From: Scenedesmus sp. ARA3
Lineage: Eukaryota; Chlorophyta; Chlorophyceae; Sphaeropleales; Scenedesmaceae
DNA: 64,000 bases
Assembly: GCA_004335835.1 (NCBI GenBank)
Contig: RWJK01000880.1
Span: forward strand, 21,517-85,516
Direction: 5' to 3'
How positions within the stretch are numbered: position 1 is the stretch's first letter; the number at the start of each line of letters is the position of its first letter. The notes under the pieces are model-generated. The model searched no databases, was not told where the DNA came from, and saw only the letters and a list, made by a program, of their open reading frames with translations. Of the stretch, positions 11,601-23,406 are shown in pieces. The translations under genes and the position numbers were made by a program.

Positions 11601-14600
11601 TGCTGCAGCCGCCAGGCCCGCCAGAGCCTCAAACCAGGTGAAGTTATACCTACAGGGTTGAAGATGCAACCGGACGCGTGGTATGTGATACGGTACACAT
11701 TGAGCGCGCACGGGCAGGCAGGGCTGGAGTGGTGTAGACCACAGCATGCAATCAGCGGGCCCAACGGATATCGATGCAGCTGGCAAGACTGAACAGCATC
11801 AAAGTAGTTTGCAGCCCACCATGCGCTAATCTTTTGAGGTGGGACGCCCGCAACAGTGCATGGGACACGTGCCTTCGAAAGGCAAAAGGTTTCACGCAAA
11901 CCAATGCATTGAACGCGGCACACTGTAGATTTACACCGCCTCAGGCTGACGGCCAGTCAACCATCTGGCAGTCATGCAGGTGGTGCAGCGACACACCAAG
12001 CTGTAGTAAACAACTGACCATACCTGACGAGCACACACACTGTCAGCCTGTGGCCAGTTGCTGGGTCCACTGGAGGCACCACCAGCTGTGCCAAGTTGCG
12101 CTGCTGCTGCTGCTGCGCTGCTGCTGCTGTGCCCGGCGCTGCGAGGTTGGGCAAACTGGGCAGCTGGATGACGTCTAAGCGCGGAGGTAGAGACTGCTCA
12201 TTAGTTGCAGTCCCAGGCAGCGGCATGCGCCGAAATTCAGCTGTCGCTGCTGCTGCTGCTGCTGGGCCTTGCTGGCCGTCTGCAGCAGATGGTGGTGGAC
12301 CGTACACTGCACACGAAGTGCGGCTGCCAGGGGAGAAGGCAGCCTGCCTCTCACCCATCAGAAAGCATAGCCTGGGAGCAGTGACACAAACAGCGCAGTG
12401 GTGCAGGCAGCATCGGAGTCTGTCCCATGCATTGCAGGCAGCTGGTAAAGCACAGCTTACTACCCAGGCACAGGCTGAGCAACACTGACGCGATTAACAA
12501 CGCCAAGATTAACGTGAATTGCACCGAATGTGCAGAACACTGCTAGCGTGCTGAGCTTGCCGCACCTGTTGGCCACTAGCGTGACTGGCTGCGCCAGCCT
12601 GAACGAGCGCATGATGCGCAGCTGCTGCAGCGGCATGCCGGCTTGTGCTGCTGCTTCTGCGGCCTGCTTCAGCGCGTCATTGCAGTTGTTGAAGCTGTAG
12701 ATGTGCTGGTAGCTGTCGCCTACGTACACCTTGGTGCAGCGCTGCGACATGATCAGCTGCCAGCGCGAGCGGCAGAGTCAGAATAAAAACCCCTGTCTCA
12801 GCAGGTGCAGGAAGCCTGGCTAGGCTTGGACGTTGGGCGATGGTTAGACAAACTCCAATGCAGCAAGCGATACATGACAACGAGGCGCATTGGGGGCGTT
12901 TCCAACTACAACTACACACAGCAGGTGGCTTGGCTGTCGATGCCAGCAAGTCTTGCACCATGCGCTGCACCCATAATACGCACAGGCACAGCACATGCTG
13001 CAGGATGTCTGCAAAGGATGCTGTCCACGCACTGTCAGTCAAGCGCAGGGGCAGCGCGGGCCGACCGGCTAGCTGCATCAGTGGCGTTGGGTGCTGCAGG
13101 CTCACCTGCTGCATGCAGTCATTGTAATCCTGCGCTTCATCCACCACAATGAGACTCCAGGGCTGTAGTTTCATACCGTGCAGCAGCTGACGGCCAGTCC
13201 TCACCACCTCCATCACAAACATCTGATAGGAAGCACAACAGCAGCATCAAGGAACAGCGGCTGTGGCATTTAGATGCAACAGGTGTATCAATACGCTCAG
13301 GCCTTGCAACGCAATGTGTTTACATCAAGGTACAACATGCGCTGTAATGTGCTTCCACAGCAAGATGAACAGCACCGTTCAAGCAGAGGTACGAGGAGGA
13401 TGTTCAGCCACTAGTCGATTCATGAATATTGCATACAGCACATATCAAGCCAAATGAACAGAGCACATGGCACATTGACAGAGAGTTTGCAGTAGGTTGC
13501 TGGAAGCATGTTGGGCACACGGGGTAGCACAGGACCAGAAGGCCACGCTCACGAAGCAGCAGATGCATCAATCAGCTTTCATACACTGCTTGCCCACATT
13601 GCCATGCTGAAGTGAGGATTGCTGGCAACAGCAGCAGCATACCTTGAAGTACGCGTGGTGTGGCACTGGCAGCGTCTCCCCTTCTTTGCAGCCTGAAGCG
13701 TTGCGGCGCACTGCCAGCTGCCTGTCTCCTGTGTAGCCTGACGCGTTCTGGCGCACTGCCAGCTGCCTGTCTCCTGTGTCGCGTTGCCCTGATGCAACAT
13801 GCATCATCATGTCCCAAACCTGCTGTGCGATCTCTACATACGGCGGCACAGCCTCGTCCCTGCAGCAACATACAGATGCAGTTGCACGTGTCCAGGGCAA
13901 CTCGGAACATTGCAGGGGCATTTATCTTTCAGCTTGCATGCATTGACAAGCTTTGAGCAGCACACCACATCAGCAGAGCACTGACAGTGCGGAGAGGCCT
14001 GCCAGCAAAGCGCATCATGCCCAGGAGCAGCTGCAGTGTGATTGTGCGGCTCACCCTGACTTGCCGACACGCGGGAACTTGTCATTCTTCTGCCTGGCCA
14101 ACCGCACATGCTCTGGCTGCACTTGGCTATCTGCACTGGTCATGAAGATGTTGAGCACATCAGCTGTATCAACAGCATGCTGCAGCGAAGGCCCGCTGTT
14201 GCGGTTGACCCTCAGGCGCGCCCTGAAGTAGCGCGTGTCCCGCAGTGCACGCCACAGCGGGCGGTAGCCTTTGGCGCTGAAGCTGCTTTGCGGCACAAAG
14301 AAGTCCAAAGACGCAAATAGTAGTAATAACTACGTCATCATGTCATCATGTCGCCAGAAAGGGAATGGCTGCTGCAGCATATCATATGTGGTAGCCAATT
14401 CAGCTGCTTCTGGTCGAAACAGAGCAGGAATGTTAGTCTGCACTGCCGGGCTGCAAAGCCTTTCAAACACAAGCAGGTCGTTGAATCAGCCGAAGCGTGA
14501 TGCAGCGGCTGCTGCCAGCCGCAAGAGTGCTCACTCTTTTATCTGACAGCCGCGCTTCTGTACCATCGTCATCACTTCGTGGGCCAGCGAGTGCGCAGTT

Positions 14601-17600
14601 CTGCACATGCATGCGGATGTGCAGCACAGACAGCATGACTGCATCACATACATGATGTTGATAGAACAGCGGCAGTTGTGCAGGCGCAAACATGCTGTGT
14701 AGTTTGTTGCAAGCACATCAAACCTACAGGTTGCAAGTCATCTGCAACTGTGGCACACCGGCACTCAACGACACCCGATTCACACCTCCGGCCACCCTGC
14801 AGCTGGTGAACATGGCAAACCAATTTCACGTCCAGGCAAGCGCCTACCTGCAGGCTACGCGCTTCTTCAAACCGTCCGGCAGGTCGGCCTTCTTGCCAAA
14901 CCACTCTCCGGCACCATCCGGGCCTCTCACCACGTGTGCGTTGTAAGCCGTGTACAGGATGAGGCTGCTGCTGTCTGCGCTCAGCGCCTGCGTGATCAGC
15001 TTCTTCATCAGGGTGGTCTTGCCGGCACCTGCACATGCGCTGACGCTGCGCATGGCGGCAGCACAGGCAGCAGGCACGCAGCATATGCAGAGATCAGATA
15101 TTAATATCAATTGCGTCATTGTAATGCTCGTTGGTGCGCTGCAGGGACACGTGATGGAGTCAGCTGAGCCATCTGTCAAACGCACAGCAGCGTAGCACTT
15201 GCAGCCTGCACAGTCGCATGAAAGCATGCGTGATGCAGTTGGCATATTGGTGATGCTGCTGATTTTTCCGTGTTGGCCACTCTTGAGCTGATGCGTCGGT
15301 GCCACAGACACACTTTCTACTTCTGTTTTTTACTCACATGGCCACTTTGTTGCTGGTGAGCTGGCCAACTGGCCCCCTGGAAGGCTGCAGGATGCTGTCT
15401 AGCACTGCCCGCTGTTGAGCAGAGACACAGCACAGCAGCAGCAAACACAGCAGCAAACACAGCGCAGTGTTGGCCAGGAGCTGTGCAGTCTGCAACACAG
15501 TCTGTTCTTCAGGTGCTGCTGCACGAGATGCGGCGGATGGCCCAAAGCAGCTGTGTGCACATTGGATACTGGATGATATACCGTCTGCACACAACTTGTG
15601 CAAGATCAGCGCCATGCACTGCCGAACAACAAAGTGTGTGCAAGCTCAGCAAAGCACGCATGTGAATGAGCATACACGTATGTGTATATACATGTAATAT
15701 ATACACCGTGCTTGCGCTGCAGATCCAAGCATCAACATGTGACCTCATTTTAGATACAGTCTCTCTGCACTGCTTTTGCAGTCCCCGCACCTGCTCAGAC
15801 GTCATGCGGCTGTGAGCAGGCAGGCCGTAGCGGTCTCTGCCGCTGCGGCTCGGCACAGCGTCATCCGCTGCCCCATCTGCCCAGCCCTGCTGCTGCAGGA
15901 AGTCTGAGGCAGCTGCATCCTGCTGCGCCTCAAACATCATCAGCTCCTGGGGGCATGGAACACAGTGCAGCAACCAAACGATCACAATGAGCCAGGCAGG
16001 CTGCAGCAACACGGGCAGTGATGACACCGCCGCACACACCACCCAACAAGTTGCTGTCAACCGCAGCCCACAAACGACAAGAGCGTGCTTGCTTCACAGT
16101 GCCCCTTCGGCAGGCACAAAGCAACAGGTCGAAAGAAAGCTGAAATTGTGAATTGCAGTTGTTTGCTCACCAGGCAGACAATGTCATGCAGCTCTGCCAA
16201 GGCTGCCCAGCTGTCCTGCAGCCCCTGCAGCCGGACAGCAGGCAGCGGCATGCAGCGCAGCAGCAGCAGCATGGCTGCTATGAACTCGCGCATGCGGTGG
16301 CGGAAAAATGCACACCAAGCAGGATGACACTGCGGCGCTGCCTGGCTGCTGCTGCTGCCATCTGCTGCTCCTGCTGTCAGCTGTGCACTTGCAGCTGCTG
16401 CTGCCACTGCCTCCTGCACCTGGGCGCTGTCTGGCCGGCACAGCTCCAGCAAGGCCTGCACAAACAGCCGCATGTTGCTGCCTGCTGCGCTTGCTGCCTG
16501 CTGCCCTGCAGCTGCTGCTGCTGCAGCGCCCTGTGGTGCTGCCATGTCTGCTTCCTCTGCTGCCACTGCTGTGGTTGCTGACATGAGCAGCCCGATCAGC
16601 AGGCATCCCCAACAGTTGCCAGCAGCAGGGCTGCGTTCCAACAGGGCCCTGCAGGCAGAAGCAGCGGCAGCAGCATGTAAGGCAAGGCATTGTCACTTGG
16701 CACGCGCTAGGCCACATCCTTTTAGCAGTATGCTGTGTGTTCGCACAAGGCCCCCTTGCTGCTGCACGATGCAATGCGCACATGCTGCAAGGGCAGCTCA
16801 CCCAGTGATGCTTGTGACAAAAGGCAGCCTGCTCAACAGCTGTTATGTTGCTGCTGTATGGTGCAGTGTGCACACCAATCCTGCAAGTGCGGCTTGCAGC
16901 TCACCCAGTGATGCTGTCCACTAGTTGAGCTTGTGGCTCCCCCAGGTGCTGCTTCAGCAGCTGCAGCCCCAGCTGCCGCCCAGTGACAGGGCGGGGGCAT
17001 GGCCACATGCTGCTGCTGCCGCTGCTACTACTGCTGCTACTGCTGCTGCTCTGGGGGCCAAAGTCCCCAAAGAATGTGCCAAACAGTGCAGCTGCAGTTA
17101 GGGTGTGCGGCACTGGGCGCCGCGCCTCTTGCTGCTGCAGCTGCGCCGCTGACTGCACGCCAGCCTGCTGGCCCATTTGCTGCTGCTGCTGCTGCTGCTG
17201 TTGGTTTGACGCTGCTGCAGCTGGTACGGAGAAGGCTGGTTTGAAGAGTGGCATGTCGCGCAGCAGGATCTGTGCACTAGGCGCCCTGCTGATGCGCTCA
17301 GCCCTGGCCCAGAAGTGCAGGCCCAGGCTGGCATCATGAGGCACTGCAGCCTGCAGGACAAACAGGCAGGCAATACGCTGCTTGTATAACGCATGTTTTA
17401 GTTTGCAGGAGACGTGCTGTGCTGTGGTGGTTGCCCTGCTGTGATGCACCCCACTTGTCAGCCAGCAGCCGGGCACAGAGAATCGCATTGCAGGTGAGCT
17501 GGACGGCATATGCAGTGCATGTGACGATGGCGGTTCTGGTATCTGCTCGGGGCCTTGCAGGAAAGTTGCTCACCTGGGCAAGAGTTTGCTTGCACCACAC

Positions 17601-17924
17601 ACGAGAAGGCTGCACACCTTGCTGGCCTAACAGGCGGCCTAGGAGGTGCAGCAAGCTCCTGCATTGACAGCAATCTATATGCAGTTATCATCTCACATGT
17701 TGTGGTGTGCAGTGGGTTGACAGCATGGTGCATCAGACTGTAAGAGGAAGAGGAGGATGCATTGCAGTGTGCCTGGGTGAAGCTGACGTTAGTCGCACTT
17801 GCCTGTTTGCTTGGGCTACTGCTACCAGCTTAGAGACATCAGCGTCGCTCAACCGCAGCAGGATATATTCCTGTACTTCTTCAGGCAACTGGAGGAAGGG
17901 GAAGACGAGCTGGCCGCGCTGCAT
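8637..17924 (-). CDS. FBH1: F-box UvrD/Rep-type DNA helicase (FBH1-like)
   Basis: Predicted 3'-5' helicase with an SCF-recruiting F-box; FBH1 proteins limit Rad51-driven recombination. Exons read leftwards: 17924-17799, 17350-16905, 16648-16171, 15946-15791, 15411-15338, (20-nt candidate 15205-15186), 15028-14848, 14600-14535, 14282-14055, 13859-13643, 13222-13106, 12756-12566, 12323-12024, 11649-11281, 11028-10821, 10274-10119, 9685-9584, 9314-8637; about 1,370 aa. The F-box is in exon 1 (LQLPEEVQEYILLRLSDADV). Helicase motifs in order: AGKTTLMKK (I), RTAHSLAHEV (Ia), LIVVDEAQD (II), VGDSYQHIYSF (III), MRSFR (IV), CVLVRYN, STCHKYKGEEEDWVQLADDF (V), FVAVTRAKKAL (VI). A C-terminal CALC...CRQC pair resembles the zinc-finger-like end of FBH1. 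The join into the Walker A exon is uncertain. Low-complexity Ala/Gln/Ser inserts separate the motifs. Confidence 0.87.
10013..10031 (-). repeat. Short echo of the 3' edge of FBH1 exon 10274-10119
   Basis: A 19-bp match to the exon end encoding the start of helicase motif VI (accacaaacagcaggcagt in both) lies about 100 bp downstream in the following intron. Confidence 0.6.
10631..10700 (-). repeat. Echo of the 3' edge of FBH1 exon 11028-10821
   Basis: The exon end LGEERVEQAVAAIRAAK is copied as LGEERVEQVVAAIHDAK in the intron. The reading frame is kept with no indel, but about six residues in 22 differ, so this is one of the older-looking echoes. Confidence 0.8.
13692..13781 (-). repeat. In-frame 45-bp tandem duplication inside FBH1 exon
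   Basis: Two adjacent 45-bp units encode TGDRQLAVR-x-NASGY/C twice inside the exon preceding the Walker B exon. Because 45 is divisible by three, the protein frame is kept. It lies just before the LPVPHHAYFK segment conserved in the family. Confidence 0.85.
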
Positions 17925-18235
17925 GCTGTCTGCTGTGCTGGACCGACAGCAGAAGTACACCTGAGCACCAATCGAACGCGGTGCCTGGGAGTAATTCAAC
18001 CTGAACGCATAAAGGTTACTTTGGGAGCCTGGGCCACAAGCAGGGCGTTGGTCCGTGGAGCTGATCAGCTGCGTTTGAACTGGGATACATTCAAACTGCC
18101 GAATACTTGCATGTCGAGGGTCATCGGCTGCAGAAACAAACACCTGTACACGAAGCTGGACCACAGGTGGGCGGTAGCACTGCCGGGGACACAAGAACTC
18201 GACAAGGGTTCGGCTGTTGATGTTTTGTGTGAGGC
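17925..18235. promoter_or_regulatory. Divergent promoter region, FBH1 / RBR ligase
   Basis: The two genes are read away from each other with about 300 bp between the FBH1 start and the open frame of the RBR gene, so they probably share a control region. No specific element is recognised. An open frame of 181 codons crosses this gap on the plus strand and may contain 5' exon sequence of the RBR gene. Confidence 0.4.
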
Positions 18236-20296
18236 TTGGCAACACAATGTGCGTCAGGACAACAGTCAGTACACTATCAAACTTGTCTTTCCAGCATCAA
18301 GCTTTATCAATTTTGGCAAGAGGCGACCGGGCGGTTGTGTTTGAGCTGGCAGACACAGCATGGCTGTACCACTTCGACAGAATTTCGTGGACCTTACGTC
18401 AGCCAAGACGAGGACTCAGATGTTGAATCCAACTTTCATAATGTCCAGGGCCCAGGTCCTGCCCAGGACGAGGCAGTGACAGCAGCAGCTGACCAGGCAG
18501 CAGCAGATGCTTTGGACCTGACAAGCAGCCAAGAAGAGCAGCAAGCCCCAGCACAAGCACAAGCAGCTGCTGTTCACGTGGTTGACCTAGTTGACGAGTC
18601 ACCCAGCAGCGAACCTGCTGCAAACCCTGCAGCAGGAGCAGCAGCAGCAGCAGCAGCAGCAGCTGCTGCTGCTGAAGAGCCAGCAGTGTGCCCCATCTGC
18701 TTTGACAACATAGATGCAGCATGCCTGATAGGCAGATACGGCAACCGCAGCTGCAGCCACAGCATCAGGCATCGTCCTGCAAGCCATGCAGGCCCATCTG
18801 CTGGCCCCCAGGTTGACCCAGCAGGCTGCATCATGCTGTCCTGCAAGCATGCGCTGCACTGCACCTGCCTGGTGCCTTACCTGCTGTCTGACTCCTCGTT
18901 TGACCAGCAGCGCCTGCAGTACACCTGCCCTCAGTGCAAAGCAGAGCAGCCAGCACAGCAGCAGCAGCGCCAGCTGCAGCAACAGCCACACCAACAGCAG
19001 CAGGACCACCAGCCACCAGGCTACCCGCAGCAGCAGCAGCAGCGGCTAGGTGCTGTGACCCTGGAAGATCTCAGGCAGCTAGTGGCAGCAGGCCACCTAA
19101 CAGACGAAGAGGAAGCCAGCTTAGCGCGGCAGCTGGTGCGCTGCGCAGCAGGAGCCACCAGCACCTATAGCTGCATCGGCTGCAATGCGCTGCTCACGCT
19201 CGAGGTGCAGCCACAGCAGGACAGCAACCCGCGCGCAAACACAGTGACCTGCCCCATCTGCGTAACTCTGCAGTGCTGCAGCTGCGGCGTGGCGTGGAGT
19301 GATGAACATGAGGGTGTGACATGTGCGGCGTTCAGGGCAGCAGCAGCACCACCAGATCCAGAGAGCCAGAAGCTGCTGGCTGCTGCGCTGCCGTGCCCTG
19401 GGGGCGGCTGCCAGCAGGGCCTGCTTAAGGTGGACGGCTGCAACAAGATAATTTGCAGCCAGTGGTGAGACAATTGGTTTGCTGTTGTTGACAGCTATGA
19501 AGCTGCAAAGAGTATTGCGATGTGGCGCAAAGATGATGATGGTGAACGGCAACGGGCAGCACTGCCTGTTAGTGGTGTTGTATGTTGGCGTTACATAGAC
19601 ATGTGGTAGCAACATGAACCAGAGCTTGGGGTTGGTGTTAAGTGCTGCCTCAGTGCCTGGCAGTGCCTGGCTATTGCAGGGGTCACCACGCCTTTTACAT
19701 GTGTTGTGTAGAGATGAGTACAGCACATGGGCTGTAGGGTGCCCTGTTGTCAAGCCGCTCTCTGTCAACAGGCAGCCTCTGGCACAAGTGTTAGTTATCT
19801 GGCTGTGCCTTTGCTGCTGTAAATCCGCTGAGCTGTGCCCCTACTGTATCTCCCGTGCTCTGTGTGCAGTAAGAAGTTTGCCTGCTGGCACTGCGGCCAG
19901 AGCATCACAGGCTATGACCACTACCAGAAGCGCGACACAGCATGCTACGGCAAGCTGCATTCCTCGGACCAGCCAGTGTGGCTGCCACCAGAGGCAGCGC
20001 AGCAGCAGCGGGATCTGCAGGATGCAGCGCGCACGCAGCAAGAAAGGGAGTATGCGCAACACATGCAGCAAGCGGAGGAGCGCCGGCGAGAACGGCAGCA
20101 GGAGATGCAGCAGATGCGGCAGCAGGCGGAGCAGCGGCGGCAGCAGCAGCGGGAAGCAGCGCGCCGGCAGCGAGAGCAGGAACGCGAACAGAAGCGGCAG
20201 CAGGCACAGCAGCTGGCACAGCAGCGGGCGCAGCAGCGGGAACAGAGGCGGCAGCAGCAGCAGCAGGGTGGGACGCCGAAAAGGCGAAGGGTGTAA
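18236..20296 (+). CDS. RBR-type (RING-IBR-RING) E3 ubiquitin ligase
   Basis: RBR ligases pass ubiquitin from an E2 to a RING2 cysteine and then to substrate. Exon 18,236-19,464 joins 19,870-20,296 through an intron whose ends restore a Cys codon. RING1 starts at CPICFDNID (18,689) and closes with CIMLSCKHALHC and YTCPQC. The IBR has CIGC, TCPIC and CCSCG. RING2 reads CPGGGC, KVDGCNKIIC (catalytic Cys expected in GC), QCKKFACWHCG. The C-terminal 100 or so residues are an Arg/Gln/Glu-rich helix, probably coiled coil. The 5' end is unresolved: the frame opens at 18,233 but has no Met before RING1, so the true start lies in an upstream exon; a good acceptor (cttgtctttccag) ends at 18,294. An acidic Ser/Asp/Ala-rich region precedes RING1. 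Confidence 0.82.
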
Positions 20297-21642
20297 GCGC
20301 TGCAAGGAAAGGACTGCGCAGCTTGCAACTCGCAAGATGTTTGACGCATCCAAGCAGTGCATGTGCATATGTATAACGTAATGTATGTGGTCTTTTGTAG
20401 CATCTTTTGTAGCATCTAATGTATATGTTCTTTTGTAGTATCAACTGTGCTTCCATTGTATGGTCTGCTGCAGCAGCAGCTGTTGCCGAACCAATGCGGT
20501 TCCGCAGCACTCCTGCAGTATATGTAGCATACTACGCCAGCAGCAAGTTGCTTGCACACCACCCACACATGCAATGCTTGAAGGTGCGCAGCTTTGCGTT
20601 TTTCGTGCTAGACTGTCCATCTTTACATGCATGGCAGCAACTGCTTCCACATTTCACAACTACATACGGCACTTAGTGGGCTGTGTGATGCTGAGTTGTG
20701 GTGCTGCTGGAACAGCTTGGGTCACAAGCAGTGGCCGCCAGGGTTACCTCTTGGGTGGTGCTTCACCCTTTCAATGGTGTGTTAGGTGGCAGATCTGCAT
20801 GATGAATGCAGTGGTGCATTGGCACGTGATCAGCACGTGATGCTTGCGTCATCTCAGATGTGCCGGCGGCACAGCCTTTTGTTGTTGGTGGCGCACACTC
20901 TCGGGTGGGCGCATCGCATCAGATGAGGTGTCCAGTCATAGTAGGCATGCAGCAAATGTGAGAATGCGCTGCACATCCCGTCAAGACCGTAGACACGCAA
21001 TGCATTTGACTGGTTGACATGGGTGCTACTAAATGGCATGTTGAGTCAGCAGCAAGGTCTGCATGCACTGCATGGCATGCTGTAGCAGTACCATGGCAGC
21101 GTTTGCAGAGCTCGAGTGTCCTCATAATCCTCAAGGCACGGCACTACACATATGGTATCAGCAGTTACTGGCGAAACAGCTGGGCATGCCATGTGCTGTC
21201 TGTCCTGGGCTGGGTGGCTGCATGCTGCTGCCGTTGCACCCAAGCACCTTTTCCAAGGACCCCAAACAGCGTATGCTATTATTTAATATGCGACTGCACG
21301 GCAGGATCTGGATGATCTAGCTCTTGTGCACGAGTTGGGAATTCAAGTGCCAGTGATGGTTTGACTTGCAGCAGTCCGCCCTACTCGCAGCTTTGACTTG
21401 TACCAGCCTCTCGCACAATTAATGCACGCTACGAGTATTGTTTTGCTGCAAGAAATGGGCCAATGGCCGTGTTGAGAGCAAGATCTCCGGGGCGTAACAT
21501 TGTGACACCCTCGCCATCACAGGCAGCCCGGACGCTGCGATATTGGCCCCGCTGGCTCTGCAACAAGCTGTGCGTGAGCTTGTACGGTGCTTTAAACTCT
21601 ACAGTCCGTGTACCAAGCTTGCCTCCCGCCACACACATCAAG
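20297..21642. other. Intergenic region, RBR ligase to PSAG
   Basis: No coding signal. Around 20,391-20,445 the motif cttttgtag(c/t)atc occurs three times, probably in the RBR 3' UTR. The right end should hold the PSAG promoter and 5' UTR. Confidence 0.5.
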
Positions 21643-23406
21643 ATGGCATCTGCTCTGTGCAACAAGATGTCCCTGCGCGCCCCCGCCAGGGTGGCTGCTG
21701 CCAGGCCCTCTCGCACCACTCGCCTGGTGACCAGGGCCGGCCTGGAGCCATACCTGCAGGTGCGCTCGGCCCCGACCCCTGCCACGTCGGAACGTCTCAT
21801 GTAGCTCCCAGCTAGCATTTAGGAGCTTTGAATACAATGGATCAGCGTTTGGGGGCAGCTCTGGAGCAATGGGAGTCTCAGTCGCTGGATCCCGCCATGG
21901 CAGTCGATGCAGTAGGCAGGGCAAGCAGCAAGCAGGCAGATCAGCATCATCCGCAGATCCGTGCAGGTCCTTGTAGCACCAGCAGATGAACAGCATTCCA
22001 GCTATCAGCACAGGCATAAGGAACCAGGGTCAGCAGGTGTTGATCAGCTGCTGCAGGCACAGCGCAGCAGTACTGCTCCCAGGCCCCAACCGATTCCTCT
22101 TGGCGCAGCAACAACACAACAAACACCGCAGCACGCTGCGTCGACCCTAAAATCCACAATGCTGATGACCGGGCGAATCAAGGGTTTTCCTGGGGACCAT
22201 CAACCATGGGCATGCGCTGTGCACCCCTGCGCTGCTTGTTGGAGTTTGGTCACTCGCTGCTGGTGTCCTGCCTCATGAAGTTGGCTGTGGGTTCACCAGG
22301 CGACTACCATAAAGTAATCAACCATCTGCGCATGCTGCGAAAAACACTGCGCCGTTGCATGACCCGCGCAGGTGTGCAGCGGCACCGCTATCATGCTGTT
22401 GTTTCTGACTATCACGTTTCTTTCCTAACTGGTCACGCCCGCTGCACAACAACTGTTAAATACCCGCCCGCAGGTGTGCAGCGGCACCGCCATCATGCTG
22501 GCGCTGGGCCGCTTTGCGTTCATGCCGCTGCACCGCCGCGACCTGCAGCGCTCCGCCACCGCCGCCGGCCCCAAGACCACCGGTGAGTTTGACTACTGCA
22601 GCAGGCAGCAGCGGCAGTGAGCTGAACGTGCAGCAGCAGCAGCTGCAGGCCAGCAGCAGCAGCAGTGAGTTGAAACTACTGCAGCTGCAGCAGCGGCGGC
22701 GGCTACAGGCCAGCAGCAGTAGTTGAAGTCAGCAGTACGCCAGCAGCAGCTGTAGAGATGGCAGGCCAGCAGGCAGAGATGGGATCACGCGCGTGGAGCT
22801 TGCAGCTTGCAGCATGCAGTCGAGAAAGCAGGAACCACAGCGACTATCAGCTCTTGCACAGCAGGCGCAAAGCAGGGGAGTGAGCAGCAGTTCGCAGCTG
22901 CGACAGGACCTCCGCAGATGGCGCCTGGTTCACAAGCCGCAGCAGCAGGACATCAGCAGCAGGACAGCCTGTTGGATAGCAGCTGCTGTTGTTTGACAGT
23001 GCAACAGCAAAACAGCTAGGCTGGTAGACACGGCAACGGCCATCGGCGCATCGCTACTGCTGCTGTTGCTGCTTCTTGCCCACACTGCACACGTATCTGC
23101 ACTGCCTGCTGCACCAGCTATCTGCTGCAGCCTGTTTGGCTCCGTCTACTTTGACAGCCTGCAGCACGAGGCCTCCTTCCCTGACACCTACTGTCATGCT
23201 GCTGCTGCTGCGGACACTCTGTGTGCGCAGGCTCCACCTACTTTGACAGCCTGCAGCAGGAGGCCTCCTTCATCACCAGCACCAACGACCCCGCAGGCTT
23301 CACCCTGATCGACACCATGGCCTGGGGTGCCCTGGGCCACGCCCTGGGCTTTGCCATCCTGGCAGCCACCAGCAGCGGCGTGATCCCCGGCGTGTCTGGC
23401 CCTTGA
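21643..23406 (+). CDS. PSAG: Photosystem I reaction centre subunit V, PsaG, precursor
   Basis: PsaG is a two-helix thylakoid protein at the edge of PSI that helps hold the LHCI antenna. Three exons, 21643-21759, 22474-22582 and 23231-23406, join in frame to 133 aa. The first 30 or so residues are a plastid transit peptide ([20 protein letters not shown]). Helix 1 follows ([20 protein letters not shown]), then [14 protein letters not shown] and the family block [20 protein letters not shown] with helix 2 ([11 protein letters not shown]). GPKTTG-TYFD and the DPAGF-D--WGALGH block match green algal PsaG better than PsaK, its paralogue. Introns 1 and 2 each contain an echo of the next exon's 5' edge, and intron 2 is rich in CAG/CTG repeats. 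Confidence 0.9.
22362..22398 (+). repeat. Echo of the 5' edge of PSAG exon 2
   Basis: About 28 exon bases plus the cgcag acceptor recur about 100 bp upstream of the true exon 2 start (22,474). The one difference within the copied coding bases (GCT for GCC, Ala) is synonymous. The copy then diverges. Confidence 0.85.
22583..22770 (+). repeat. Degenerate CAG-rich repeat in PSAG intron 2
   Basis: Imperfect units of about 70 bp built from gtgag-tgaa...cagcagcag segments follow the donor; the phrase caggccagcagcag recurs. No coding meaning is apparent. Confidence 0.55.
23136..23190 (+). repeat. Echo of the 5' edge of PSAG exon 3
   Basis: [14 protein letters not shown] is a copy of exon 3 [14 protein letters not shown], located about 90 bp upstream of it, with two amino-acid differences and a Cys/Leu-rich pseudo-acceptor stretch before it. 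Confidence 0.82.

Noticed and set aside
17799..18344. 181-codon plus-strand frame across the FBH1/RBR gap
   Set aside because: It overlaps the FBH1 first exon in antisense and shows no domain. It may hold RBR 5' exon sequence but cannot be called as a gene.
19614..20381. 255-codon Arg/Ser-rich frame
   Set aside because: Alternative frame of the RBR C-terminal coiled-coil exon and its intron; the Gln/Arg frame that continues RING2 is the real one.
21643..23406. PsaK rather than PsaG
   Set aside because: The two are homologous and share the DPAGF block, but GPKTTG-TYFD and WGALGH fit PsaG of green algae better.
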